Assembly (NCBI GenBank): GCA_033980235.1
Contig: CM067059.1
Span: 12,028,100 to 12,092,099, forward strand
From: Diadema setosum
Taxonomy: Eukaryota; Echinodermata; Echinoidea; Diadematoida; Diadematidae
Length of the DNA stretch: 64,000 nt
Reading direction: 5' to 3'
In this document: positions 37,643-48,877 of the stretch, one piece after another
How the letters are laid out: every line of letters begins with the position of its first letter
Position numbering within the stretch: the first letter of the stretch is position 1
Notes under the pieces: generated by a model
Told to the model about the DNA's origin: nothing
Databases searched by the model: none
What the model saw: only the letters and a program-made list of their open reading frames with translations
Position numbers and translations under genes: made by a program

Positions 37643-39025
37643 TCAACAATTGTTGTTACCGTAGAGCTTCGCTCGGAGCCTCGCTGTCTCTTCCTTGAGC
37701 GCGGTGACTTCGATTTTCAGCCGGATGTTCTCCTGCTCAAGCAGGGCGGCCCTGATGGCAATCTGGTCCTCCTTGGCACGGCGCGCATCCCGCGATCTCT
37801 TTGCTGCTTCATTGTTTTTCCTCCGCCGTTCCCAATACGCATTGTCTTTCAAGTCCTCGGGCAATGCTTGTCGGCGTTTCTTACTCTTCTGCGGGTTGGC
37901 GGCGGCCACTGCGGCGGCCACGGCCCGCTTCTGGATCAGAGTGAGAGAGTCCTCGCCCTTCCCGTTACTCGATTTGCCAACAAGGGAAGGAATTTTCAGA
38001 ACCGTGCCTTCCTCGCCGGCGACCAATGCTTGCTCTACACTCTCACCATTGCTCAAATTGTCGCCGGAGTTGCTGTCTGCCGAGAAGGCATCGGACTCGC
38101 CCGACGCATGCCGCTCACGCAGGATCTTGTCTGCCTCCGTGGCGAGCGTCATCAGGTGGACTTCGGTGGTTGATGAGGTAGATTTCGCGTTCGTGGTCGC
38201 TGAGGAGGTAGATGCCGTGCTGGTGGTGGCGGTGCCAGCGCCCATCGCAGCAGCCGTCGAGCTGGCGGCGGTGGTGGATGACTGAGCGCTGATTGGTATC
38301 ATAGGTACGCCAGTCACTGTGGGTGAGGCGAAGGCAAGAGGTACGGTTCCAGGAGCGCCTGCCACCTGGGCAAGAGCTATGGGAACAGAGTAGGCAGCAA
38401 GGCTGGGAGTCCCACTTTGCTGGGCCAAACCGGACAGCAAGTCGCGACTGGACGTATACAGTTTGAATGGTCGCATGGATTTCCCTTTGGAAGATTGCCG
38501 AAAGAGAGACAGCCCGCTGCCCGCATTCAGTGCTTTCCCATTCGCGTCAATGACGAACTGTTGATGATCAGGCGTTGCGCAAACCATAGAACCAAGTGCG
38601 TCGACCTGTGAAGTCACGTGATCACTGCTGTCGCTCGCATCATCAGAGCCCCGCGGTGCGTCGTCTGCTGCAGATTTTGCCTCGGGGTTGCTGCGCGAAG
38701 TTTCACCGCTTGAGGTCGCGCTACTCCCTTCCTCTTCTTCCACCGACGCACCAGCCTCGTTGCCGCTTCCGCTGGTTTCCCCAACCACCGCCATCTCCTC
38801 AATCTCCTCCTGTGGTATGGGGTCGCTGTCGGTGACCGTGATGCTGCGCGAACCACCGCCCACTTTGTTGCCCCCTTGCTCCAGGTCGAGGGGCTCGACT
38901 TTGATGCGTTTCATGCTCAAGTCCAGCGTGCCATCGCCGTCGATGTCCTCCTCGCCATGGTATGCCTCGTAGCGGGGCACGCGCTCGATTTTCGTCGTGT
39001 GTGCACTCTTCCTCCTTGACGGCAT
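37643..39025 (-). CDS. PAR-family bZIP transcription factor (HLF/TEF/DBP, ces-2, NFIL3-like)
   Basis: This is a complete 460-residue reading frame, the only long ORF in the window. Seen: a C-terminal bZIP at about 388-455. It opens with [11 protein letters not shown], has the basic region [13 protein letters not shown] (404-416), and then a zipper with Ile422, Leu429, Leu436, Leu443 and Leu450 in heptad register and Asn433 in the core. The QIAIRA segment after the basic region is typical of PAR proteins, while Glu406 recalls NFIL3. The N-terminus has TLDLSMK (33-39), close to the CtBP-binding consensus, and IKVE (41-44), a SUMO consensus. A Ser/acidic stretch spans 66-135, RPFKLY is at 185-190, and an Ala/Ser/Thr run is at 249-287. 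The region before the bZIP is Ala-rich, not the proline/acid-rich PAR domain of vertebrates. Known: such factors are nuclear and bind RTTAYGTAAY as dimers. Inferred: an activator or repressor, with the CtBP and SUMO motifs favouring repression. Start choice: ATG with A at -3 and an in-frame TGA nine bases upstream. The CDS has no intron, unlike the multi-exon vertebrate genes. Exact orthology among HLF, ces-2, Giant and NFIL3 is not settled. Confidence 0.93.
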   Translation of the reverse strand: MPSRRKSAHTTKIERVPRYEAYHGEEDIDGDGTLDLSMKRIKVEPLDLEQGGNKVGGGSRSITVTDSDPIPQEEIEEMAVVGETSGSGNEAGASVEEEEGSSATSSGETSRSNPEAKSAADDAPRGSDDASDSSDHVTSQVDALGSMVCATPDHQQFVIDANGKALNAGSGLSLFRQSSKGKSMRPFKLYTSSRDLLSGLAQQSGTPSLAAYSVPIALAQVAGAPGTVPLAFASPTVTGVPMIPISAQSSTTAASSTAAAMGAGTATTSTASTSSATTNAKSTSSTTEVHLMTLATEADKILRERHASGESDAFSADSNSGDNLSNGESVEQALVAGEEGTVLKIPSLVGKSSNGKGEDSLTLIQKRAVAAAVAAANPQKSKKRRQALPEDLKDNAYWERRRKNNEAAKRSRDARRAKEDQIAIRAALLEQENIRLKIEVTALKEETARLRAKLYGNNNC

Positions 39026-39133
39026 CGTGTGTCACCGGCTACTTCCCCCGGAAGAAAAAAAGGACGAACGCTGCACACGGCTGGCTGATAAAGTGCTCTG
39101 TGAGAAGTTTCGGAGGATGTCCTCGGTGCGGCC
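39026..39133 (-). other. Predicted 5' UTR part of the bZIP coding exon, with splice acceptor at 39135/39134
   Basis: Read on the minus strand, CCATTTCTACACAG ends at 39134 and forms a good 3' splice site, with a CTAAC branch-like word about 30 bases before it. The 108 bases between it and the ATG contain the TGA that closes the coding frame, so they cannot extend the protein. This implies at least one upstream non-coding exon. It is inferred from sequence only. Confidence 0.5.
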
Positions 39134-39580
39134 CTGTGTAGAAATGGATCAGCAAAACATCTCGAGTTAGTTTCAAGGGCAGTTCACAGGGGCTGTTCTA
39201 GTTTATTGTTGTTGTTCGTGAAATTGGGAGGGGGGGGGGGGGGAGTTATCAGAATGGTAGGAATAGATTGATGTAGATCATTACTCCGCTCAAGTGTTTC
39301 CTCATTACATAAACAAGTAAGGTGCATGGTGTGCTCGTGTGTGCATGTGCGTGTTTGTGATGTGTGCTTCAGCTCTCTTTACGTATCATAAGTTTTGTTG
39401 TTGTTTTTTGTCGATTTTTTTTTTTTTGCTACATTAGCTGTTCCAAACGCTGAAAGTATGAGACCTTAATGTCTAAACAGGATTACTACATTCCCTAATT
39501 TATTGATCTATTTCATTTAATCTATTTACTTCGAGAAATCATTTGCTCATCTATTTCAACGGAGTTGAAAAGTTAACAAG
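39134..39580. other. Proposed 3' end of the 5'-UTR intron
   Basis: No gene. A G tract lies at about 39229-39243 and a T tract near 39417-39427. The stretch is part of the predicted 11.6-kb intron of the minus-strand bZIP gene. Confidence 0.3.
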
Positions 39581-40640
39581 AAATCCGGGGGGTCTCGCGC
39601 TCACCCGAGTATCTCAAGTTAATATTCCATGCATTCTTGCAGACTCTTACTTCAGAACATCGTATGTACTGCAGTGTGTACTGCCAAGTACACTGTTCAA
39701 TGTGTTTTGAAAATTTGACCCTGCAGTTTAAAAAAAAAAAGAAAAGAAAGAAACATTAAATGTTAAAATGCAGTGCCAATTTGAACAATTTAGATCCTTG
39801 CTCCCTATAGGGATGCTAATTACCAAGTTTGGGGAAAATACATCGTGGGTTTTCAAGAAGATGAAAATATATAATTTAGGGCCCCATTTGGGCCACTCCC
39901 CCCCCCCCCCCCCCCCCCTGGGCCCAAAGGGGCACCCCTTGATCCACCATGAACAAACTTGAAACTACAGTCATCAATGTCTCAAAGTATAAAATTAGCT
40001 CTAGTCACTTTTGGTTCTTGAGAAGAATTTTAAATGTTCCGTTTTTGCTGTATCTGTTTTTTGGTGGGGAGGTAGCCTCTTGGGGCCCCCAGGGAAAGCA
40101 TGGTGCCCGTTTGAACAAACTGAGATCCCATCCCCCTAGGGATGCTACCTGCCAAGTTTAGTGAAAATCTATCATGAGGTTTTTCAAGGAGAAGATGAAA
40201 ATACACAATTTAGGCCCCCATTTGAACCCCTGGATCCGCCATTATTAACAAACTTGAATCTATACAGTCGTCAATGTACTAACTCATAGCATTAACTTAG
40301 CTCTATCACTTCACCGATGGTTCTAAAGAAGAATATTTTTAAATACACTGTATCCATGTGTTTTGTTCTGTTTGTTTGTTTGTTTTGTTTTTGTTTTGTT
40401 TTTGTTTTGTTTTTGTTTTGTTTTTTTGTTGTTGTTTTTTTTTTGGGGGGGGGGGCATGGTGCCCATTTGAACAAATTGAGATCATATCCCCTAGGGATG
40501 TTACCTGCCAAGTTTGGTGAAAATCCGTCATGGAGTTTTCAAGAAGATGAAATGTAAAAAGTTGACTTACGACGGACGGACACCGGACGATGAGTGATCG
40601 CAATAGCTCAGTAAATTGAGCCTCCGACTCAGGTGAGCTA
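39581..40640. mobile_element. Interspersed repeat with three internal copies of a TTGAACAA...GATGCTA unit
   Basis: Three diverged copies (starting about 39780, 40110 and 40467) share TTTGAACAAA, GATCC, CCTAGGGATG, TGCCAAGTTTGGTGAAAATC and TTTTCAAGAAGATGAAA. The left boundary carries GGTCTCGCGCTCACCCGAG and the right boundary GACTCAGGTGAGC, a loose inverted pair. A related sequence occupies 63290-64000. A C tract (39899-39918) and a GTTTT tract (40371-40445) lie inside. Confidence 0.6.
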
Positions 40641-41079
40641 ACAAAGTCAACAAAGTCATAACTCCCACTGAGCCTTAATAAGATAGAATCGATGTACAAT
40701 CTGTTTTCATAATGTACATTAACATTACAGACAATAACGAATATCATATCACATTAATTTTTATCACATTATTTTTTCAGGAAATGGGTTCATCAAATTC
40801 TGGATCCAAAAAGCGCTAAGCTGACATTTTTATACCTTCATGTCTGTGAAGACGTGATAATGATAAAATACAGCTCTAGAGAGTGATGTTCATGACTGAC
40901 ATAATCACGGCAGAAATAGCGTGAACCAACGAATGCATTTGACATCTGCTGTATTGTGAGTTTTCATTGGTCTCTTTCCAGCGGCACTGGCGTCCATAGT
41001 TAATAAATCAAAGACTCGCGTTCACTTCCATTCGCAAGAGAATGTAACATGAGGTAACTGTCTTACACCATTCATACTC

Positions 41080-41560
41080 CCCTTCCCCAATCCACTTAAT
41101 ATTTTCTTTCTAGTGCGTTGCATGCAAATGACATGTTGTAAATGCGATCAACCTCCCCGATTCATCACGTGTGTGTACCCATCTATGGAAAAAGAGCACA
41201 TAATTTCCCCAATTCACGGTCTCGACGCCAACAGATGGCGCTCTTTCAATTCCTTTCACAACGTCGCTACCACCTGCGTTTTTCTGGGGTTCGTTGCACG
41301 GGCGGCAGTAACGTATGGGGAGGAGAGCTGAGGCGAAATAGTGTTCATCCAGTGACACGTCATGCTCCCACTCAAGTGCACGCATTCATCATGGAAACTC
41401 GCGATCCACTACAAAGTAATCAACATTTCTCTCTCTCTTTGAGCGAGTGCGGGGATTTTGGGCGTCTTTACTTTTTTTTTTTATCAAGAACATTCCCTAT
41501 CATTCACGCCTACACATACCCTTCATTATTACAAACTACGCTGAATAAGCTGTTTGATAA
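41080..41560. promoter_or_regulatory. Upstream CpG-richer segment with CTCF-like and POU-octamer sites
   Basis: This lies about 2.1 kb upstream of the bZIP ATG and has no repeat character. CCAACAGATGGCGC (41228-41241) matches the CTCF core CCASYAGRKGGCRS at 13 of 14 positions. ATGCAAAT (41122-41129) is a perfect POU octamer, and CACGTG is at 41166-41171. GTAAGA on the minus strand (41066..41061) could be a weak donor, so an alternative leader exon here cannot be excluded. Frames of 72-144 codons here look random. Confidence 0.35.
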
Positions 41561-41649
41561 AAACAACAAACTATAGCATAGACAAACACATAAAAAACTG
41601 CAAAACAAAGCGGGATTTGAAATATAAGACTAGAATAGAATCGAATGAA

Positions 41650-42014
41650 TTAAAGGGGGAGGCTAGTAACTGATCAGTGGGAATCAGTGGAAATGCTGGG
41701 AGACGATTGTTCCAATCCTTATGGGATTCATTCAAGAGTTCATTGTATATCTATTGTTGTGTGAAAATGATTTGTTTCAGAACGGTCTCATATTCAAGTA
41801 ATATGCAGATTAATGCTCCGTCACTGACCAGGGACGCTAACCTGGAAGCATTAAACTGCACATTACTTGAAGATGAGACCATTCTGAAGCAAATCATTTT
41901 CACACAACAATAGATATACAATGAACTCTTGAATGAATCCCATAAGGATTGAAACAATCATCTCACAGCATTTCCACTGATTCCCATTGATCAGTTACTA
42001 GCCTTCCCCTTTAA
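41650..42014. mobile_element. Foldback MITE, family H
   Basis: 365 bp from TTAA (41650-41653) to TTAA (42011-42014), with arms of about 160 bases: TTAAAGGGGGAGGCTAGTAA at the left and TTACTAGCCTTCCCCTTTAA at the right. It is close to a full hairpin, and both strands give near-identical small frames for that reason. Confidence 0.88.
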
Positions 42015-43214
42015 AAGACTTCATATACTTGCTCATGTGTAACTGAGGCCTATTGATGTGTCTATGCATCAATATTTGTTAACTTTATTAAGTTTATTTT
42101 GTTGTTGTTGTTTTTTTAAGATCACATTCATTCGGTATCGATTCAAACGTTTTAGGTTCGTTCAAAAGTTCGTGAATTTATGTTCGAGGGAAATTGACCT
42201 TTAGTTCCATGTGAAGGCAGAAAGAAGAATAAATGTAAGCCTACATGATTGTGTATACATCAGTGAAGTTGAAGGAAAATCACACAATCTAATTAAAAAG
42301 TTGAGCCATTTTGGATAGAATATTATAAGAGAGGAGAGGAATTGGTAACAAATATCTCCGATCTTTCACTTATTAGAATATTGTCCAGGTAAGAAGAACT
42401 TCTCTTAAACCCAATGAAATTCGGCTAGAGTTTGGTGTGTAATGTTTAGGTATACAACCATTTTAGTCAATAATGTTTGTTCAAAGCTTCAACAAATTGC
42501 AGTAATACTGTTTATTGTTGAAACATACTATGTTCTCGCATGCCATAGAGTTGATTTCATGAATTTTGAAAATCAAACAAATCTGAAGTGTATGTATTGC
42601 TTTCCTCGAGAATTAGAGAATACGCAGTTCAACACTTTTGTCCGTTCAAACAAGGAGAACTGAGACGCGATAAAGTACTGGAAGATGTCAAGAGGTGAAT
42701 AATACAAATGACTATAGTATAAGGAATCTACATTTTATTGATTACATGGGACATTATTCAGATAAGATTCCTAGATATTTATCAGAAAAATGAGGAACAC
42801 AGCAACCATCGCATGAATAGTGATTCGACTCATTTTCGCAGCGATTATGTTTGTTTCCACGTACTTTGTTTTCATGTCTAACAGACTTAGACAGGCCGTA
42901 TTATAATGTGGTTTGTTCATAACATGTCTACCAGTTGATGAATGACTGTACCAGTTACAAACTGTCTTCATATGTCTAAGTAATATAAAAGACCTATTAT
43001 CAGTTGGTTTTCATATCTGAATAAATCACAAAGGCTTGTAGTTACATCTCTATGAGGGACATACTCGGCTTTGCCTCCACTTTGTAGAGACGGGGGACTT
43101 GTTATTTTCCATTGTCTCCTTCGCTGTTCTATAACCGTGATAACGCAAACTCTAGGCTCTAAATGAACGTTATGATAATTATTTGGTCCTTTTACAGGAG
43201 ACCAAAACCCAAAG
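42015..43214. other. No gene seen; AT-rich
   Basis: No repeat boundary or convincing frame, and no sites of note. Confidence 0.35.
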
Positions 43215-43480
43215 TGAAATGTGAATTGAGTGAAAGCAGAAACATTATTAGAACATATCAGTGAAAGTTTGAGGAAAATCGGACAATCGATGCAAAAGTT
43301 ATAAATTTTTAAAGTTTTGGTGATGGAATCGCTGGATGTGTGGACAACAATACAAAGAAAATATAAAGGGAATGTCACAAAAAAAAAAACAATCACTTTT
43401 CTAGCATAATGAAAGAGCACTTGACTAACCGCTTTCAGAAATTCTCAAGTTGATGAGATGTGTAATTCAGTATAATGTGA
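43215..43480. mobile_element. Foldback MITE, family G, half copy
   Basis: It matches the left half of 27624-28144 (ATTGAGTGAAAGCAG, CAGTGAAAGTTTGAGG, TCGGACAATCGATGCAAA) and stops near the symmetry centre. The stretch around the ATGTGTGGAC word is deleted relative to that copy. Confidence 0.75.
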
Positions 43481-44020
43481 AATAAAAAAAAATGTGAATG
43501 ATTAATTTTCTGATTCAAGCGTCTGAAATTTTATCTCTATCATGCATACTGTAAAATGTATACTATGTACAGTGTTATAAGCCATCTTGTTTCAACTTGT
43601 TCGTAAAGCATCCACCGCAGTAGGGCCTATATGTGTAGTGGTTAATTGGGCCTAGATATATTGCTATGTTTTCTTTGAGAAGATATCAAAAAGATAATGA
43701 TGTTTTATGAAACTGACCTGTACGACTGTACTAATGTATTAAAGCAAACAAAATTAACGATAATTTCTTATATACGGTAAGCAACATGCTCCTTCGCGAT
43801 AACAGCGAGATAGATACTGCGATTCATTTTTAATCATGATAAAATTCACCGATCCGGGGTGAATAGTAGGGCCTATATGCTTATAACAAATCCGCGCTAA
43901 TATACCCATGTACGCCGCTGACAATGTATCCTTATATTGACTATATACTTATGCAGCTCTCGATTCTAATTCATGATGCAATATTCTTTTTCTTCTTCTT
44001 TTTTCACTTAAGATGTTGAT
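43481..44020. other. No gene seen
   Basis: AT-rich unique DNA with GGGCCTATATG words near 43623 and 43866. Confidence 0.35.
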
Positions 44021-44150
44021 TGAGGATCCCGAGACATGTACCAATGTGTTATGGTTGACTTTTGACACGGAGGACCCGAGTTCGACTCCCATCATGCATG
44101 CAGGGTACGTCCTTCACCATGTTCACTGGACAAGATATTTTGTACCCAGG
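44021..44150 (+). mobile_element. Possible tRNA-like SINE fragment
   Basis: GAGTTCGACTCCC (near 44078-44090) resembles a pol III B box. No good A box or cloverleaf is visible upstream. Weak call. Confidence 0.3.
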
Positions 44151-44152
44151 AT

Positions 44153-44362
44153 GTATACCACTCTAAATTCGTTTGATTAAAAAGTAATCTAACAGACCAT
44201 GAGGAGGGACAAATCCAAATAAGTTTATTAATTTCAAATCTAATGGATTTAATTTCTAAATCAATTAGACTGAAAATTTTAATCTTATACTTATGTGGAT
44301 TTGTCCCTCTTCATTGTCTTATTAGATTACTTTTTAATCCAACGAATTTAGAGTGTTATACC
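44153..44362. mobile_element. Foldback MITE with GTATACCACTCTAAATTCG ends
   Basis: 210 bp. The left arm GTATACCACTCTAAATTCG pairs with the right arm CGAATTTAGAGTGTTATAC, and the arms continue inward through TTAAAAAGTAATCTAA and GGACAAATCCA. There is one copy in the window. Confidence 0.8.
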
Positions 44363-44750
44363 TCTTGATCAAGATGTGGTACAGTAATTGGTATCTATTA
44401 TGGCAATACAGGTGTAATAGGGTTTTCTGGAAGAATAGCGCTAACACTGAAGAGGCTGTACTGACTAAATAAGACCTCACACCTGCCATAAGTCTGGACC
44501 ATAGACCTTTGCGCCTTCTCTTCCTGCGCGATAACGGAGTAGACTTGAAAGAGCTGTGGAAGTGCCGTGACCTCAATGGCAAGCTGTTGGCCTCAGCTCA
44601 GCCTCCTCACCTTGGCAGAGGGAAAGATTCACGCTTGCTTGACAGAGCGCACAGCCACGGCCAAAAATTCTGCCAATAACCGACTGTACTTCATGACCAG
44701 GGGGTTGAGGTGTTCATGATGATATCATAATTATGTAGTACAGCGATTTT

Positions 44751-44787
<37 letters not shown>

Positions 44788-46600
44788 ATGGTTTCATATC
44801 CGCAATTAGATAAACTGTTGAGGTGGTCACCGTGGTTGTCAGGATATCACAAAAGGGAAACATGGCAATGGAAAAGATGTGTAGTGCCAACCACCGTGCA
44901 TGGAGTCAAATTCTCCAAGTTGCGTAATTCAACACATGAGAAATTAGATCGACCGTCAGGAAATGAAGGAAATGTATTTGGAGCACAAGCAAACACAGTG
45001 CGGAAGGAATCCATGTACATGACAGCCATATAGGCCTATAAGATATCAATTATACAGTGTAGTAATCATGAACACAAACGATGACATCGGTTAGCAGAAG
45101 AAGTTTAACTTTTAAGTTTCAAACACAAATTAGTCGAAACATCTTACTTTATTCTGAGATCATTCTGATCACAATTACTGAATCTATTTACAAAAGTAGC
45201 AGACTTCGACGTTCATTAACTTAAAACAACGGACACTCCCGAATCATTATGTACTTATCTACGATCATAGCGTGATCGAGTGCGTTCATGCATGCGATTC
45301 CACTAATTGTGCTATCACCCAATTTAGTAGCCTGTCTCTGCTTTGATTCGGCAATTAATCATACCAAGCACGGATAATCATACTGATATTTTTCACTTTT
45401 TTAACATCTTTTACTATACTTAAGTATACTATTGATGTGACGTGCAGTTTACAAAGGCCCTTCCTATGAACATTTGTTTTATTAATAAATCAACCAACTG
45501 ATTAATAAACAAATAAATTTATTATCTATTTATTCATTCATTGTTTTATCCATTTATGTATTCATTTATCTACTTGTTTTATTTATTATTTTATTTGTAT
45601 ATTCATTCATTCAGTCAGTCAGTCATTCAGTCATATTATACTTCCTATATCCCTTTATGACAGGTTTGTCAGAGGCCTGCTTTAACTAACAAGCAATGTT
45701 AAAGGCGACGGGGGAGGGGATACTTCACCCCCTCCTCTTCCGGAATTTAGGGCTGCAGAGTCCACTCTTTCATAAATATTTTCTCCTCTGTTTCTCGCAT
45801 ACGTATTTTGATGTACCAATTTTGTATAATGGACGGACGTAATGTATACACGTTGTAAAAGTGACAGATATGACAATTTTAGAATTTACACTTTTACCAT
45901 CAGTGTGCTTGTTTCCATAATAGTTTGGACTGTAGATAAGATGAAGCATTTGGATATCAAAAACTATCAAACACAAACAGGGAACAATGCTTTATATGGA
46001 AAACAAAGAAATATTTCAGAATTAAAATTTAAAACAAAAAGTCGGGAGAAGAAATATAATTATTTTCTTTTATTATAAATGACGGATATTAACCCATAGT
46101 GATACAACCCCGTTCCATTCTTTGAACACTTTCAGACCACAAAAATTATAATCTTTCGAGATATTGCAAAATACGCTGAATTCGCCTATCATACCTAAAA
46201 AGAAAACAAAATGTAAAACTTCACTGAAAAAAAAAACACTTCGTAACATTGTTCTTCATTAAACAAGCAATACATCCACAATCATATGCCAATAATTTTA
46301 GTGCATGCCGCAGAGCTAATTGTTTGCTCCAGCCACAAAAACTGCACGAAATACCCAGGCCTATAATCAACCCTTATGCTATCTGTATGGTGCGAATGAG
46401 ATAGAAATGAATAAGTATAATAAACCCACTGACTACTAAGTACAATTCTTATTAAAAACACAAATAAATACATGGTGATAAGCCATCAGGAGTAGACTAT
46501 AGGACGCAATAGAGAAGCGGTAAAGTACACTGGAAGCATGATCCTTTGTATGATGGTGTGGCTATAACTTTTATGACATATTTTGACATCAGTGTATGGA
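44363..46600. other. No gene seen; CA microsatellite and one hybrid site
   Basis: (CA)n at about 44753-44785, GTTGCGTAAT (44919-44928, C/EBP-PAR hybrid), TAGGCCTA at 45031-45038, and a degenerate ATTTATT/ATTC tract at about 45520-45630. No credible gene. Confidence 0.35.
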
Positions 46601-46627
46601 CAGGGAGGTGTCTTGCCACCTCTCCCG
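46601..46627. repeat. Imperfect hairpin with CAGGGAGGTG arm
   Basis: CAGGGAGGTG (46601-46610) is followed after six bases by CCACCTCTCCCG, an imperfect partner arm. It is another locus of the family at 22.9 and 24.7 kb. Confidence 0.6.
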
Positions 46628-46957
46628 TATGTGTATGTGTGTGTGTGTGGGTGTAAACGTATGTTTTTTGTGTGTGGATGCGGGGAAAAACTAAAAAAAA
46701 AAACAACAACAACAACTTTTGGTGACTCAACTAAGTCCAGATAAACAAGGACAGGCAAAATATAAGAGAGTATAAAGTCTGCAGAAAACGCTCGCCCATT
46801 GTTGTTAGTGTTCTTCATGATGCACTGATTTTGAGTGCTTGTCATTAACAATCTTTCCTTATTTCTGCCCTAAATCGTTTTCGTTTGTCTGTTTGTTTCA
46901 GGTTATTTTTAGTTTCATGAGCTCTTGATGCGTCGCAAAATTTTGACAGTTGTAACT

Positions 46958-46959
<2 letters not shown>

Positions 46960-46997
<38 letters not shown>
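46960..46997. repeat. (GT)n microsatellite
   Basis: Pure GT tract of about 38 bases. Confidence 0.95.
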
Positions 46998-46999
<2 letters not shown>

Positions 47000-47310
47000 T
47001 TCTGTCTTGCTATTCTTTCTGTCAACGAAAACCTCGTAGTATAGGCCCCATGCAAAGTCTGTATAATACAGGGTCTTTGGAATTTCTTTAAGAGACCTGG
47101 GGATATTTCACAAAGGAATTCAATGCGTGACGAAACAAAAAAAGTTGAGTAAACTTTGCTAAAGAAATTTAGAGTGAATTTTGCAAGGCTGATAGAATTG
47201 AAGAGGGAAATAAGTGGTATTATACTCTAAAGTCGATCTTAAAACTTTTAGGATCGGCATAACATATTCATTGTAAAACACACCTTTGATCTTAAAAAAA
47301 AGTGAATCCT

Positions 47311-47432
47311 GGGGCCTGTCTTATAAAGACTTGTGATAGAAATCAATCACAAGTTTTTTGTGTGCTGCAATGCAAGTTGCGATTGATTTGGGGACTTGTG
47401 ATTGATTTGAAGGCTTTATAAGACGGGGCCCT
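47311..47432. mobile_element. Foldback MITE with GGGGCCTGTCTTATAAAG ends
   Basis: 122 bp. GGGGCCTGTCTTATAAAG at the left is mirrored by CTTTATAAGACGGGGCCC at the right, and CTTGTGAT/ATCACAAG words pair inside. It shares terminal style with 22922-23080. Confidence 0.78.
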
Positions 47433-47612
47433 GAATATTTTGCAATAATTTTTACAACCAACATCGCACAAAAGGCAGTAATAGGCCCTATTCCGATTTC
47501 AATGTAATGGCCATTCGATTCGGCTCGTTGTTACAACATTCAGTGGTATATTGGTTCATTAACTTATTCTATCTACTATATACATCGAAAATCGATTTTA
47601 CAGAAAAAATAT

Positions 47613-47622
47613 ATACATATTA

Positions 47623-47657
<35 letters not shown>

Positions 47658-47685
47658 ATACATATACATATATATATATATATAT
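47613..47685. repeat. (AT)n microsatellite
   Basis: AT-dinucleotide tract broken by a few GATACA words. Confidence 0.9.
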
Positions 47686-48877
47686 GGGTTGATAATTCGG
47701 CAGCTCCGACCCCTACTCTTTTCGAGAAGCCACAATTACGGGACTATTTACAACACTTCAACAATTTGATGCAAAGGGGACATTTTCATGTCAAAAAGGG
47801 AGATCTTAACGAACAGTATAGTTATATCAATAGGGGACTTTTGAGCAAATGACACGATATTATATCCTCTCAGTTGCTGCTTGACTGTTTGGTCGTCCAG
47901 ACAAGGATCACAGTCTGGTGATGACGCGGGAAACTTTACAATTCTAGCACTTTCTTCAATATGTCATGTTCTCCACTGAAACTTTCTAGCATTGCCATTT
48001 ACGTTGATCTGATTGTAGTCTATACTATATACTTGTACCAAAGAAAAAGTGGCACTGAACTCTCATGGATATATTGAACTTTCCTAATTGAGACGAGACT
48101 AAACATATCACATAGCTGACCAACTACTCAAAATATGAACCAATGCGTTAAACCGAATATTTTAATAATTCATATCTTTCCGAATGATTTTCTTATACAT
48201 GAAGTTTTATTTGTTTTTTAACAAATTGCTGTGTTTGTTGTGTTTGTATTACAGTATTCTGTTTCGATGTCGATGAAAACTGTTCAGGTGTACCTATGAA
48301 AAGTTCCATGATCAATTATTGCTCACCTACATACTTCAATTCAGCGTCATGGCATGACACTTGTTATTATTTCATGTAAAGACTACACAATAGCATGAAA
48401 CACGCAACCTTGGTCATCATAGTTTAACGAGAGAAACAAAATTTCCCAGTGTTCAGAATTGGCAACATTCCATTTGGCTGGGACTCTACTGGTATACTGA
48501 AAGTTGTTTTGGTTTTTTTTTTTTAGTTAAAAAATGTTTGTTTCTAAGAAGGAAGACAACACAAAATTGATGAAAATATATATGGTCTGAAAATATCAAA
48601 AAGGGGAAATTGCGCGTTTGTTGGCAGAATAACAAGGTGTGTCTGTTTCTTCACTGTTTAATGAAGCATATTTTGCAGACATGAAGAGAGCTCGAAGAGA
48701 GAGATAAAAACCAGTTGGCTCTGAAGACCGACAAAATCACGATTTATTTCATATTTTCAATGATAAAAATGCCATCAAGAATTCTCTTCCGTCAGGGTGT
48801 CGAGTTGAACTCAATTCATTAAGAAGAAGAAAGACGGCACGAAATCTTGGACACCACAGCATCATTCGTAGACCGAC
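47686..48877. other. No gene seen
   Basis: AT-rich unique DNA, no supported feature. Confidence 0.35.

Noticed and set aside
37625..38285. Plus-strand frames of 182 and 196 codons over the bZIP CDS
   Set aside because: They are shadows of the GC-rich minus-strand gene and contain no domain.
39780..40560. A CRISPR-like or satellite array in the three repeated units
   Set aside because: Only three diverged units with irregular spacing, which fits internal repeats of an interspersed element.
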